A stretch of 64,000 nucleotides of DNA from Flavobacterium sp. K5-23 (GTDB lineage: Bacteria > Bacteroidota > Bacteroidia > Flavobacteriales > Flavobacteriaceae), in contig NZ_CP056783.1 of assembly GCF_023278045.1 (NCBI RefSeq), forward strand, positions 496,001 to 560,000, written 5' to 3'. Each line of letters starts with the position of its first letter. Position 1 is the stretch's first letter. Positions 45,810-54,845 of this stretch are shown piece after piece. The position numbers and the translations under genes were made by a program. The notes below the pieces were generated by a model. The model had not been told where the DNA came from and made no database searches. It saw only the letters and a program-made list of their open reading frames with translations.

Positions 45810-46577
45810 TTATTTCATTGCATCAAATGATAAATGTGTTGTAAACATAAATCCGTTATTATATTGGAATACTGGTTTTCCGTTTACCAATTTGCCTTGT
45901 TGCAAAATTTGCCCAAGATATCCCGCTTCCAATTTGATGTTTTTGTTCACTTTATACCCTAATAAGGCCGCCATTCTGTTTTGGTCGAAAACATTCGCTC
46001 CCACATTTTTACCAAAACCAACAAACACCTCGTCTAGTAAAATTATACTTACACTATTATTCTCAGAACTGCTTTTATAAACAGGAATTTCTGTTCTTAA
46101 TCTGTAACGCATTCTGTTCATAAATACCCACTCCGTATTGGTAACGCCATTCAGGGTTGTGAATTTTTCGAGAAACCGTTGCTCTAATGTAAATCGATGG
46201 GAAACATCAACCTTGCCTATAGGGTTTTTTATAACCACCTGCTCGTAAATACGGTTTTCAGCAAATCTATTTGCATTAGGATAATCCCCATAAGGATGGG
46301 TATCCGCAAAAGCATAGCCCGCAATCAAATTCACCTCTTTTCTAAGAGAATAACTTATCCCCATTCTCAACAATCCTTGTTGTGGATTTTGCAAACCATC
46401 TAATCTACGCCATTGATATTCCCCTTGGAATGCAATTTTCTTATTTAACTTTAAAGTATTGGTAACTGCAATCCAACCTATACTATTATTATCAATAATT
46501 CTTTGATCTTGTGAATACAAATTGTTACTACAAACAACAGCAAACATTATAACAACCCAATTTTTTAACATTCTCAT
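45810..46577 (-). CDS. DUF2490 outer-membrane-like protein
   Basis: A 255-residue protein with a signal peptide (ending NLYSQ) and a DUF2490 body: NNSIGWIAVTNTLKLNKKIAFQGEYQWRR and alternating strands ending in HLSFDA. DUF2490 proteins look like small outer-membrane barrels, function unknown. A strong terminator (46593-46623) separates it from carbonic anhydrase upstream. ATG 46577 or 46571 are both possible. Confidence 0.75.
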   Translation of the reverse strand: MRMLKNWVVIMFAVVCSNNLYSQDQRIIDNNSIGWIAVTNTLKLNKKIAFQGEYQWRRLDGLQNPQQGLLRMGISYSLRKEVNLIAGYAFADTHPYGDYPNANRFAENRIYEQVVIKNPIGKVDVSHRFTLEQRFLEKFTTLNGVTNTEWVFMNRMRYRLRTEIPVYKSSSENNSVSIILLDEVFVGFGKNVGANVFDQNRMAALLGYKVNKNIKLEAGYLGQILQQGKLVNGKPVFQYNNGFMFTTHLSFDAMK

Positions 46578-46592
46578 AAACGCTTTTATATA

Positions 46593-46625
46593 AAACGTGC
46601 AGCCTATTAAGAGCTGCACGTTTTG
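46593..46625 (-). terminator. terminator of the carbonic anhydrase gene
   Basis: AAACGTGCAGC (46593-46603) pairs with GCTGCACGTTT (46613-46623), 11 perfect pairs, directly after the carbonic anhydrase stop. Confidence 0.85.
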
Positions 46626-46643
46626 AAAATAATTTTTGTAATT

Positions 46644-47294
46644 TTATTTAGTACCTGATACAATCATAGTGTCATCATAAAAAGTCACTAATCCTGTAGT
46701 GATATCATGAGTCCCTCCTACAATTCCAATCTCCCCTTTTTCGATCATTTCTTTTAAAATTGGGCTGCGTTCCATAATAGCATTTACCGTTCTTTTTACA
46801 TTGATGGTAGCCACTTTTTCCACAAACTCATTATTACTGGAACTACGATTTTCTGTTTCTGTTTTTTCGTCATAAACCGCAGGTTGGATTTTACTTAACA
46901 AAGCCGTTAAATTACCCATTTCTACGTGATCACATGCTCCTTTTACAGCTCCACATTTTGTATGTCCTAAAACAACAATTATTTTTGAACCTGCAACTTT
47001 ACAACCAAATTCCATGCTACCCAGAATATCTTCGTTTATGATATTCCCTGCAATACGAACGCTAAAAACATCCCCTAATCCTTGGTCAAAAATCAACTCA
47101 GCAGATGTTCTGGAATCAATACAACTTAGAATTACTGCAAAAGGGTGTTGCCCATCTGAAGTTTCATTTGCTTGTTGTAATAAATTACGATTTGCTTTTA
47201 AATTGTTTGTAAATCTTTTATTCCCTTCTTTTAAAATTTCAACAGCCATTATTGGAGTAATTGCTTGTTGCATTTCTTTATTTAATGTTTTCAT
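46644..47294 (-). CDS. beta-carbonic anhydrase
   Basis: A 216-residue zinc enzyme interconverting CO2 and bicarbonate. Zinc ligands C58, H111 and C114 are seen in SCIDSR and GHTKCGAVKGA, and the D60-R62 dyad is intact. No signal peptide, so cytoplasmic. It lies 89 bases downstream of a SulP anion transporter on the same strand; a transporter-hydratase pair for bicarbonate supply is the natural reading, as in the known SulP-carbonic anhydrase fusions. Confidence 0.93.
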   Translation of the reverse strand: MKTLNKEMQQAITPIMAVEILKEGNKRFTNNLKANRNLLQQANETSDGQHPFAVILSCIDSRTSAELIFDQGLGDVFSVRIAGNIINEDILGSMEFGCKVAGSKIIVVLGHTKCGAVKGACDHVEMGNLTALLSKIQPAVYDEKTETENRSSSNNEFVEKVATINVKRTVNAIMERSPILKEMIEKGEIGIVGGTHDITTGLVTFYDDTMIVSGTK

Positions 47295-47382
47295 CTTAAT
47301 TATTTTTAAGTTTTAATATATGTAATAACAAATTTTAATTTGCAATTTTATTGTTCGAAAATTTCTACAAAAACGATGCTTA

Positions 47383-48933
47383 TTATAATGAAGGTGAAAA
47401 TTTAATTTTTTCAACAGTAATATTTTTCGTTTTCGCATGGATTTCAAAATCTTTAATGATTTCTAAAACATCATAAGCTATAGATTTAGATTTAGAAAAA
47501 TCAATAACCACTTTAGAATCTTCAGTGATCAAATCCAGCGTTTCTATAATACTTGCTTTATTGAAAAAGGAAACCTCTTGAGCTAGAACAATATGATGTA
47601 CTACTTGACCGTCCTCATTTTTAACCCTATCCTTCAAATGATGTGAGTTCCTGTAACTATGACGTAACGTATAAAATATTCCAAAAAGAATTCCAACAGT
47701 AATTCCCTTAAGTAAATCAGTAGCTAATATAGCAACAACAGTCATTGTAAAAGGAATGAATTGTTCCCACCCTAATTTGTACATCTCTGTAAAAAGTGCT
47801 GGCTTAGCTAATTTGTATCCTACCATTAATAATATAGCAGCCAAACTCGCTAATGGGATCATATTCATCAAACTAGCGATAGTTACTGCGCTTATCAACA
47901 AGAAGAAACCATGAAGAATAGCAGACATTTTAGTTTTGGCTCCAAAATTAATATTCGCTGAACTTCGAACAATAACTTGTGTAATAGGCAAGCCTCCTAT
48001 TAATCCTGAAACAATATTCCCTAAACCTTGTGCTTTTAATTCTCTATTTGTTGGCGTAATTCTTCTGTCTGGATCTAATTTATCAGTTGCCTCAACACAA
48101 AGTAAAGTTTCTAAACTACCAACAATAGCTATTACTATCGCAACTTTATAAACTTCAATATTAGTCAATGCTGAAAAATCAGGAAATGTAAATTGAGTTA
48201 AAAAATCACTAAACGAACTTGGAACTGGCAGTGAAACAACCTGTTTAGCAGATAAAGAATAATCTAATATTCCGTTTTGAAAGCAATAATTCATTAAAAT
48301 ACCAAATGCAACCACAACAATAGGACCTTGTATAATTTGGAAAATCTTATGTTTTTTCATTAAAACTTTATCCCAAAAAATCAAAATCGCTAAAGATATT
48401 GCACCAATAAGAACAGCGCCTGGCGTGATGAAATTTAATGCCTGCCCTATCTCTGACAAAGTATTCTGACCATCAGCTTGCATAAAAGCATCGTCCCCCA
48501 TAGCGTCTTTATCCCAACCTAACGCATGCGGAATTTGTTTAAGAATTATTAACAGACCAATACCTGTAAGCATTCCTTTAATTACTGAATTTGGAAAAAA
48601 GTAAGCAACAAACCCTGCTTTAGCATATCCCAAAGCCAATTGAATCATTCCTGAAATAACAACAGCCATTAAAAACATTTCCCAAGACCCCAAAGTTGCG
48701 ATTGATGTTAAAACTATAACGGCCAATCCAGCCGCAGGTCCACTAACTCCAAGTGGTGATCCACTCGCTGAACCCACAATAATTCCTCCAACGATTCCAG
48801 CAATAATTCCTGAAAACAATGGTGCTCCTGAGGCCAAAGCAATACCTAGACATAATGGCAAGGCTACAAAAAACACAATGATACTCGCTGGAAAATCATT
48901 TTTTAATTCTTTAAACATATTTTTTAATTCCAT
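47383..48933 (-). CDS. SulP family anion transporter (probable bicarbonate) with STAS domain
   Basis: A 516-residue membrane protein with about 12 helices, SulP motifs (SGPAAGLAVIVL, GLIGGLPITQVIVRSSANINFGAKT) and a C-terminal STAS domain (about residues 430-510). SulP members carry sulfate, bicarbonate or organic anions; the carbonic anhydrase next door favours bicarbonate. It is divergent from a TetR-type gene that may regulate it. Confidence 0.88.
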   Translation of the reverse strand: MELKNMFKELKNDFPASIIVFFVALPLCLGIALASGAPLFSGIIAGIVGGIIVGSASGSPLGVSGPAAGLAVIVLTSIATLGSWEMFLMAVVISGMIQLALGYAKAGFVAYFFPNSVIKGMLTGIGLLIILKQIPHALGWDKDAMGDDAFMQADGQNTLSEIGQALNFITPGAVLIGAISLAILIFWDKVLMKKHKIFQIIQGPIVVVAFGILMNYCFQNGILDYSLSAKQVVSLPVPSSFSDFLTQFTFPDFSALTNIEVYKVAIVIAIVGSLETLLCVEATDKLDPDRRITPTNRELKAQGLGNIVSGLIGGLPITQVIVRSSANINFGAKTKMSAILHGFFLLISAVTIASLMNMIPLASLAAILLMVGYKLAKPALFTEMYKLGWEQFIPFTMTVVAILATDLLKGITVGILFGIFYTLRHSYRNSHHLKDRVKNEDGQVVHHIVLAQEVSFFNKASIIETLDLITEDSKVVIDFSKSKSIAYDVLEIIKDFEIHAKTKNITVEKIKFSPSL

Positions 48934-49072
48934 ATGATCAATTAATTTTAAGGTTAACTTCTCAAAGATAGATAAATATCTATAATGATAGTAATACTAT
49001 CTTAAATAATTGTAAAATGTTTTTTACTACATTTGTATAAACTAAACTTCCTTTAGTCATTGCTTAACACAT

Positions 49073-49080
49073 ACCTTTGG
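49073..49080 (+). promoter_or_regulatory. -7 element of the TetR-type gene
   Basis: TACCTTTG matches TAnnTTTG, 25 bases before the ATG at 49105. It rules out the upstream TTG start at 49060. Confidence 0.5.
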
Positions 49081-49104
49081 CAAACCCCAATAAACAGTAC
49101 CCAA

Positions 49105-49776
49105 ATGGAATTACAATTACAAATAAAAATGAATGAGGCCTTATACCTGCGTAATCCTGAGCAATCAGAGTTAGGTAAAAAGATAATCAAGCATAGTATT
49201 GTAATGATCCATGAAAATGGGTTTGAAGCACTTACCTTTAAAAAACTAGCAGAAGACATAGGAACCACGGAAGCGGGTATTTACAGGTATTTTGAAAACA
49301 AACACCTCTTATTAACCTACATTATTTCTTGGTACTGGAGTTGGGTAGAATACCAGATTCTTTTTCAAACAAACAATGTCAAGAACCCTACTGTAAAGCT
49401 TAAGAAAGTAATAAAAATATTAGCATCGGCTGTAGAAGACGATGACACTACAAGTTATGTAAACGAGAGTTTACTACACCAAATTGTAATTGCTGAAGGA
49501 TCAAAAGTGTATTTAACGAAGCAAGTGGGAGAAGATAACAAGCACCATTTATTCAAACCTTACAAAGATTTATGTGCAGCAATTGGCGACTTAATATTAG
49601 AATGTAATCCAAAATACAAATACCCTAGATCATTAGCCACAACCATAATTGAAATGGCGCATTTTCAAAATTTCTTTATGAAAAACCTGCCTTCTTTAAC
49701 TGATTTTGGAAAAAGTAAAGAAGACTCTAAAATCATAGCTTTCTTAAGCGATTTAGTATTCTCAAGCATCAAATAA
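49105..49776 (+). CDS. TetR/AcrR family transcriptional regulator
   Basis: A 223-residue protein with an N-terminal TetR helix-turn-helix (residues 24-70: LGKKIIKHSIVMIHENGFEALTF and TTEAGIYRYFENKHLLL) and a large ligand domain. It is divergent from the SulP-carbonic anhydrase operon across a short shared promoter region, so it may repress that operon; this is inferred from position. ATG 49105 follows the -7 element. Confidence 0.8.
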   Translation: MELQLQIKMNEALYLRNPEQSELGKKIIKHSIVMIHENGFEALTFKKLAEDIGTTEAGIYRYFENKHLLLTYIISWYWSWVEYQILFQTNNVKNPTVKLKKVIKILASAVEDDDTTSYVNESLLHQIVIAEGSKVYLTKQVGEDNKHHLFKPYKDLCAAIGDLILECNPKYKYPRSLATTIIEMAHFQNFFMKNLPSLTDFGKSKEDSKIIAFLSDLVFSSIK

Positions 49777-49827
49777 GGAGTTGTTGTTTTTTCGAAAAAT
49801 AGCTTTCTTAATATCTAAAAATGGAAA

Positions 49828-50904
49828 TTATTTTTTCTCGGCCTTTTGTCTGTACGCCTTTTCTAATGTAAAAGAAAATTCAGATCCCTCTCCGTATTCG
49901 CTTTCAACATATATTTTTTCTTTATGGGCTTCGATAATATGTTTCACGATGGCTAATCCTAGACCAGATCCACCTTCAGAACGGGAACCACTTTTATTTA
50001 CACGATAAAAACGCTCGAACACTCTTGGAATATTTTGTTTCTCAATTCCCTCTCCGTTATCGCTTATTCTTATTAATATTTTTTTCTTGGTTAAACTCAC
50101 AACTGCTATTTCAGTAGTTCCATTTTCTTTTCCGTATTTAATTGAATTCACAATCAAATTCTCAACGATTTGCTGAATCCTGTCTTTATCTCCTTTTACA
50201 AAATGTGGTTTGATGTCACTACTTTCAAACTTTAAAGTAATATTCTTTTTATCGGCTTTCATTTCTAATAAATCAAAACCGTTTTGGATTAATTCCACAA
50301 TATCAAATTCAGACATTTCCAGATTTAAATCCCCCACCTCAAGCTTGGCAATCATATCTAAATCTTCCACGATATAGATTAATCGCTCCACCCCTTTTTC
50401 GGCACGTTTTAAATATTTTTTTCGAATGGTTTTATCCTCCATCGCACCATCTAACAAGGTCGAAATATAACCTTGTACAGTAAATAAAGGTGTTTTCAAT
50501 TCGTGAGAAACATTTCCAAGAAACTCTCTTCTATATTGCTCCCTAATTTCAAGCATTTCGATTTCCAGTTTTTTATCAGTCGCAAATTTCCTTACTTCTC
50601 TGGTTAAAGTCTCCATATCAGTAGTAATGGGCTGGTTGATGAGACTGCTGGATTCTAATAAGGATACGTCGTCATAAATTCTTTTTACTCTTCTATATAT
50701 AAATCGTTCTACTCTATATTGTAATACTAAAAATGAAAAAACACCCATCCCTATAAAGAAGATTCCGGCAAACAACACTAATTTATCTCCTGAATTACGG
50801 AACAGCCCTGCAGCCAACATCGTCACAAACCCTGTTGAAAATAGACTGATATATAACGCTGATTTTATAGCGAACTTATAGGTTTTTTTAAAATTTAATT
50901 TCAT
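49828..50904 (-). CDS. PhoR-like sensor histidine kinase
   Basis: A 358-residue inner-membrane kinase with two N-terminal helices (about residues 14-34 and 42-62) and almost no periplasmic domain, then the DHp helix with phosphorylated H134 (EFLGNVSHELKTPL) and a HATPase domain (N box NLIVNSIKYG, G boxes GGSGLGLAIVKHI). It lies 44 bases after a PhoB/OmpR-type regulator. With the phosphate island and Pho-box-like promoters nearby, a phosphate-sensing role is likely, but the kinase itself does not prove it. Confidence 0.78.
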   Translation of the reverse strand: MKLNFKKTYKFAIKSALYISLFSTGFVTMLAAGLFRNSGDKLVLFAGIFFIGMGVFSFLVLQYRVERFIYRRVKRIYDDVSLLESSSLINQPITTDMETLTREVRKFATDKKLEIEMLEIREQYRREFLGNVSHELKTPLFTVQGYISTLLDGAMEDKTIRKKYLKRAEKGVERLIYIVEDLDMIAKLEVGDLNLEMSEFDIVELIQNGFDLLEMKADKKNITLKFESSDIKPHFVKGDKDRIQQIVENLIVNSIKYGKENGTTEIAVVSLTKKKILIRISDNGEGIEKQNIPRVFERFYRVNKSGSRSEGGSGLGLAIVKHIIEAHKEKIYVESEYGEGSEFSFTLEKAYRQKAEKK

Positions 50905-50948
50905 TTACGCATTGCTTTTAATAGAAGATTTTAGAATTGATATGAATT

Positions 50949-51632
50949 TTAAACTTCAAACTTATAACCAACTCCTTTTATCGTTTTAAAAAAGTCCTCT
51001 CCTATTTTTTCTCGTAGTTTCCTGATATGAACGTCGATAGTCCTTCCGCCAACAACGACTTCATTTCCCCAAACTTTATCAAGAATTTCATCACGTTTAA
51101 AAACTTTTCCCGGTTTTGAAGCTAATAAATAGAATAATTCAAACTCTTTTCTAGGCAAAGCTATCTCGACATTGTCTTTAACTATTTTATACTCTTCCCT
51201 GTTAATTTCGATTCCGCCTACGTTTAGAGTTTCACTATCAATTTCCTTTTCCTTCAATCGTCTTAACAACGCCTTTACCTTACTAACTAATAATTTAGGC
51301 TTAATAGGCTTTGTGATATAATCATCCGCACCGGCATCAAAACCAGCCACTTGTGAATAATCTTCGCTTCTTGCCGTCAAAAAAGTTATGATCACGTGAC
51401 TTAGCTCGGGAATTTTTCTAATGTTTTCACAGGCTTCCATCCCATCCATTTCTGGCATCATTACATCCATAATAATAAGGTCCGGCAATTCTTTTTTGGC
51501 TTTGGCTATAGCCTCTTTACCATTTTCAGCAGTAACAATTTGGTAGCCTTCTTGAGCGAGATTGTAACCTACGATTTCTAAAATATCCGGCTCGTCATCT
51601 ACCAGTAAAATCTTTGTGTTTTTCTTTTTCAT
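50949..51632 (-). CDS. PhoB-like response regulator (OmpR/PhoB family)
   Basis: A 227-residue regulator: receiver domain (residues 5-120) with acidic pocket D12-D13, phosphorylated D56 (LIIMDVMMPE) and K (TKP) near residue 105, then a winged-helix DNA-binding domain (GRTIDVHIRKLREKIG) at the C-terminus. It pairs with the kinase downstream. Best candidate to bind the 11-bp direct repeats in this window. ATG 51632 chosen as the start of the receiver; the longer frame is not used. Confidence 0.82.
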   Translation of the reverse strand: MKKKNTKILLVDDEPDILEIVGYNLAQEGYQIVTAENGKEAIAKAKKELPDLIIMDVMMPEMDGMEACENIRKIPELSHVIITFLTARSEDYSQVAGFDAGADDYITKPIKPKLLVSKVKALLRRLKEKEIDSETLNVGGIEINREEYKIVKDNVEIALPRKEFELFYLLASKPGKVFKRDEILDKVWGNEVVVGGRTIDVHIRKLREKIGEDFFKTIKGVGYKFEV

Positions 51633-51757
51633 ATACTGCAAATTATATTTTAACCATTGGATTACATCCTTTATAGTATCCAATGATTAGCTATTGCGAA
51701 TGTAAATATAACAATTTATCTATCGTTAAAAAGCGGAGTTTACGCTAATTTAATATG

Positions 51758-51835
51758 GTAACCATTTGTTAATATTCGAGAAACAAAAGCATAACAAACC
51801 CCTTACCTCAACTTAACAAGCCGCTCTTTACTTTG
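51758..51835 (+). promoter_or_regulatory. candidate Pho box upstream of the TonB receptor
   Basis: GTAACCATTTG (51758-51768) and TTAATATTCGA (51769-51779) form an 11-bp direct repeat nearly identical to that of the 405-residue porin. A TTTG (51832-51835) preceded by TAC is a -7-like element, one base short of the consensus. The TTAATATTCGA unit lies 63 bases before that TTTG, one 11-bp phase set further than in the porin. A TTAAC at 51813 also falls in phase. Confidence 0.4.
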
Positions 51836-51860
51836 CATAAAAATAAAAACAGAAATCAAA

Positions 51861-54608
51861 ATGAAACTCAGAATACTAATTATTGCACTACTAATTTCAA
51901 CACTTGCTTTTGCAAAAGGTCAAGGAACAATTACAGGTATACTAACTGAAAAAAACTTGAACAATGAAGGATTGCCATCCGCTAATGTATTGATTAAAGG
52001 CACTACTATAAGCACCAATACTGATGTAAACGGAAAATACTCCCTTACCGTTGCACCTGGAAATTACATTGTGCAATTTAGCTTGCTAGGTTACGAAACG
52101 GTAGAAGTAATGGTAACCGTAAAAGAAGATGAAGTTACTGTCATCAATGAAACATTAGTTTCGGCTAGTTACAACCTGGAAGCCGTAGTAATTAAATCCT
52201 ACCGAAAAAAAGACACTGAAACCGCTTTGTTATTAGACCAAAAAAAGGCCGTGGAAATAAAACAGACGATTGGCGCTCAGGAATTATCTCGAAAAGGAGT
52301 AAGTGATGTGGCCACCGCGGTTACAAAAACAACCGGAATCACTAAACAAGAAGGTTCGGGAAATATCTTTGTGAGAGGTTTAGGAGACCGATACAACTCA
52401 ACTACAATGAATGGCTTGCCTGTTCCGTCTAACAATCCAGAGAAGAAAAACATCAATTTAGAAATTTTCTCTACGGATATTGTTGAACACATCTCCATAG
52501 ACAAGGTTTACAACGGTAAAATCTATGGTGATTTTGCAGGAGGAAATGTTGACATTGTTTCTAAAGATTATACTGGAAAGGGATTTTTAAAATTAGAAGT
52601 AGGGTCGAAAGTAAATACGAATGCCATTGCCGAAGATCACTTTACTCTTCAGGGCGGGATAAGCAAACTTGGATTCACTAACAAGAATATCCCAAGCTCC
52701 CCATTAACACAATACAATTACAACACACTTCAACTGAAGAGCTTTAGTCCAATTGCTAATTCATTTGGAATTTCAGGCGGAAAATCGTTTCAAGTAGGTA
52801 CTGAAGGAAAACTGAGTTTCTTTGCAACTGCTGCATACGGAAACGATTACAGTTCAAAAAGTAACGGAACTGCAAAAGCGAGTGTTAACGGAAATGGCGT
52901 GGCCAACAAAAACTTTAGCAAATACAGCGCTTTAAATTTCGACACAAATACTACTGCAATGGCTAATATTGGTTACAAAATAAACAGTAACAATAAGCTT
53001 AACTATAACTCCGTATTTATAAACACATCCTCTCAATCTAAAGAGGAATACACCGGATACATTGTTGATATTGCAAACAATGGAAACGGATTAATCAGAC
53101 GTTTTAATTATGAGAAAAATAGTTTGTGGATAAATCAGCTATTAGGGGATCACACGGTAGGTGAACGTTCAAAATTGAACTGGGGGATTTCATACAACAG
53201 CATTAATGGCGATATGCCCGACAGAAGTCAGAACATTTTCAGAAAAGAAGCAAACGGTTATGTTCTTTCCAGTGTTTCAGCCCCCGACAATCACAGGTAT
53301 TTTCAAAAACTAAAAGAAGATGAATTAGCAGCAAATGCTTCTTATGATTATAAATTCAACAAGACAGAGCAGGGAGATTTCAATGGAAAAATAACCATTG
53401 GTTATAACGGTAGATTTAAAAACAGAGATTTTCAGGCAACTCAATTTAATTTTAAAGTGAACCAAGGTTTTACCAATACTGTTGTAGACCCTACTAATTT
53501 AGATCTTTTTTATAATGCTCAAAATTTAAACAACGGGGTTTTCTCAATCGCCACTTTTAGAGGAAACTCTCAGGTTTCAAATGCCTTAGACCCGCAAACT
53601 TATACTGGAGAACAAATCATCAATGGAGGTTTTATAAATACCGAATATAAATTCGAAAAACTTACAGCCGTATTAGGATTAAGAGCCGAATCTATTTCAC
53701 AAAAAGTAGATTGGAACACACAACTTGGTGGAACAGGAAATGACAAATTAGAAAAAAATGCCTTCCTTCCAAGTGTTATAATGAAATATGAATTGAACGA
53801 AAAGCAAAATCTGCGTTTAGGATTTAGTAAAACCTATACATTGCCCCAATTTAAGGAGAGAGCCGCATTTGTTTATGAAGAAGTTTTACAAACAAAAATC
53901 GGTAATGAAAACCTATACGAATCGGATGATTATAACTTGGACCTTAAATGGGAAATGTTCCCGAAAAGTGATGAACTGATTTCGTTTACCGCTTTTGGAA
54001 AATACATCTTAAACCCAATGAATGAAGTTACTATTTCTTCTTCTTCAAATGACATTTCGTATGTTAACACAGGAGATTACGGATATGTTACGGGAGCGGA
54101 AGTAGAATACAGAAAACAACTTTTTGATTTTGACACAGAAAATTCCAAAAGCCTGTCTGCTGGTATCAATGCTTCCTATCTATACAGCAATCAGGAACTA
54201 AATGCCGAAAAAGTAAATCGTGAAACAAACTACCAAGTGGCTTTCACTAACTCAAAAAGCAAGTTTACTGGAGCTTCTGATTTATTATTAAATGCTGACC
54301 TTACTTTATTCAATGAATGGAATGAGAAAAACAGCAACCTGACAACGACAGTAGCCTACTCTTATTTTTCAGACAGACTAAATGCCATTGGAACAGACGG
54401 AAAAGGAGACTTGGTAGACAAAGCATTTGGTTCATTAGATTTCATCGCTAAATCTAAACTCAACAAGAAATTTGGATTAGGACTTGTTGTAAAAAACATC
54501 CTAGACCCATCAATAAACAGAGTACAGGAAAACGCAAATAATGAGGTAAACGTACTATCCTATAAAAAAGGAATCACATTGAGTTTAAACCTTAACTATC
54601 AATTTTAA
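51861..54608 (+). CDS. TonB-dependent receptor (carboxypeptidase-regulatory-like N-terminus)
   Basis: A 915-residue outer-membrane receptor. A signal peptide (about residues 1-20) is followed by a CarboxypepD_reg-like domain (25-105, GKYSLTVAPGNYIVQFSLLGYE), a plug (125-230, GAQELSRKGVSDVATAVTK, VRGLGDRYNSTTMNG) and a 22-strand barrel ending NLNYQF. No SusD partner follows; instead there is a beta-helix lipoprotein. The Pho-box-like promoter and adjacent PhoBR suggest uptake of a phosphorus compound; the substrate is inferred only from context. Confidence 0.82.
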   Translation: MKLRILIIALLISTLAFAKGQGTITGILTEKNLNNEGLPSANVLIKGTTISTNTDVNGKYSLTVAPGNYIVQFSLLGYETVEVMVTVKEDEVTVINETLVSASYNLEAVVIKSYRKKDTETALLLDQKKAVEIKQTIGAQELSRKGVSDVATAVTKTTGITKQEGSGNIFVRGLGDRYNSTTMNGLPVPSNNPEKKNINLEIFSTDIVEHISIDKVYNGKIYGDFAGGNVDIVSKDYTGKGFLKLEVGSKVNTNAIAEDHFTLQGGISKLGFTNKNIPSSPLTQYNYNTLQLKSFSPIANSFGISGGKSFQVGTEGKLSFFATAAYGNDYSSKSNGTAKASVNGNGVANKNFSKYSALNFDTNTTAMANIGYKINSNNKLNYNSVFINTSSQSKEEYTGYIVDIANNGNGLIRRFNYEKNSLWINQLLGDHTVGERSKLNWGISYNSINGDMPDRSQNIFRKEANGYVLSSVSAPDNHRYFQKLKEDELAANASYDYKFNKTEQGDFNGKITIGYNGRFKNRDFQATQFNFKVNQGFTNTVVDPTNLDLFYNAQNLNNGVFSIATFRGNSQVSNALDPQTYTGEQIINGGFINTEYKFEKLTAVLGLRAESISQKVDWNTQLGGTGNDKLEKNAFLPSVIMKYELNEKQNLRLGFSKTYTLPQFKERAAFVYEEVLQTKIGNENLYESDDYNLDLKWEMFPKSDELISFTAFGKYILNPMNEVTISSSSNDISYVNTGDYGYVTGAEVEYRKQLFDFDTENSKSLSAGINASYLYSNQELNAEKVNRETNYQVAFTNSKSKFTGASDLLLNADLTLFNEWNEKNSNLTTTVAYSYFSDRLNAIGTDGKGDLVDKAFGSLDFIAKSKLNKKFGLGLVVKNILDPSINRVQENANNEVNVLSYKKGITLSLNLNYQF

Positions 54609-54629
54609 ATAATTAAAACCCATTATATA

Positions 54630-54670
54630 TTAAAAGAGAGATTGTCAATAATGGCAGTCTCTCTTTTTTT
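54630..54670 (+). terminator. terminator of the TonB receptor gene
   Basis: AAAAGAGAGA (about 54632-54641) pairs with TCTCTCTTTT (about 54658-54667), followed by T residues. The lipoprotein after it may therefore be transcribed mainly from its own promoter. Confidence 0.7.
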
Positions 54671-54845
54671 TAAAACAATGTACCCAGCCAGTTTAACATT
54701 CTAAACTTAAGTTAACATAGCAACATTAAGCTAATATAGAATTAGCCTTTTATTAAACTAACAATCATATTTAGATAACACCTGAAAAGAACACTTACTA
54801 CATCTTTGTACCAAGAAATTAAACAAAAAAATTTAACAAACAATC

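Noticed and set aside
54693..54735. Strong Pho box for the lipoprotein
   Set aside because: Several TTAAC/TTAAG units occur, but their spacing does not follow the 11-bp phase seen at other pho promoters, so only a weak note was kept.
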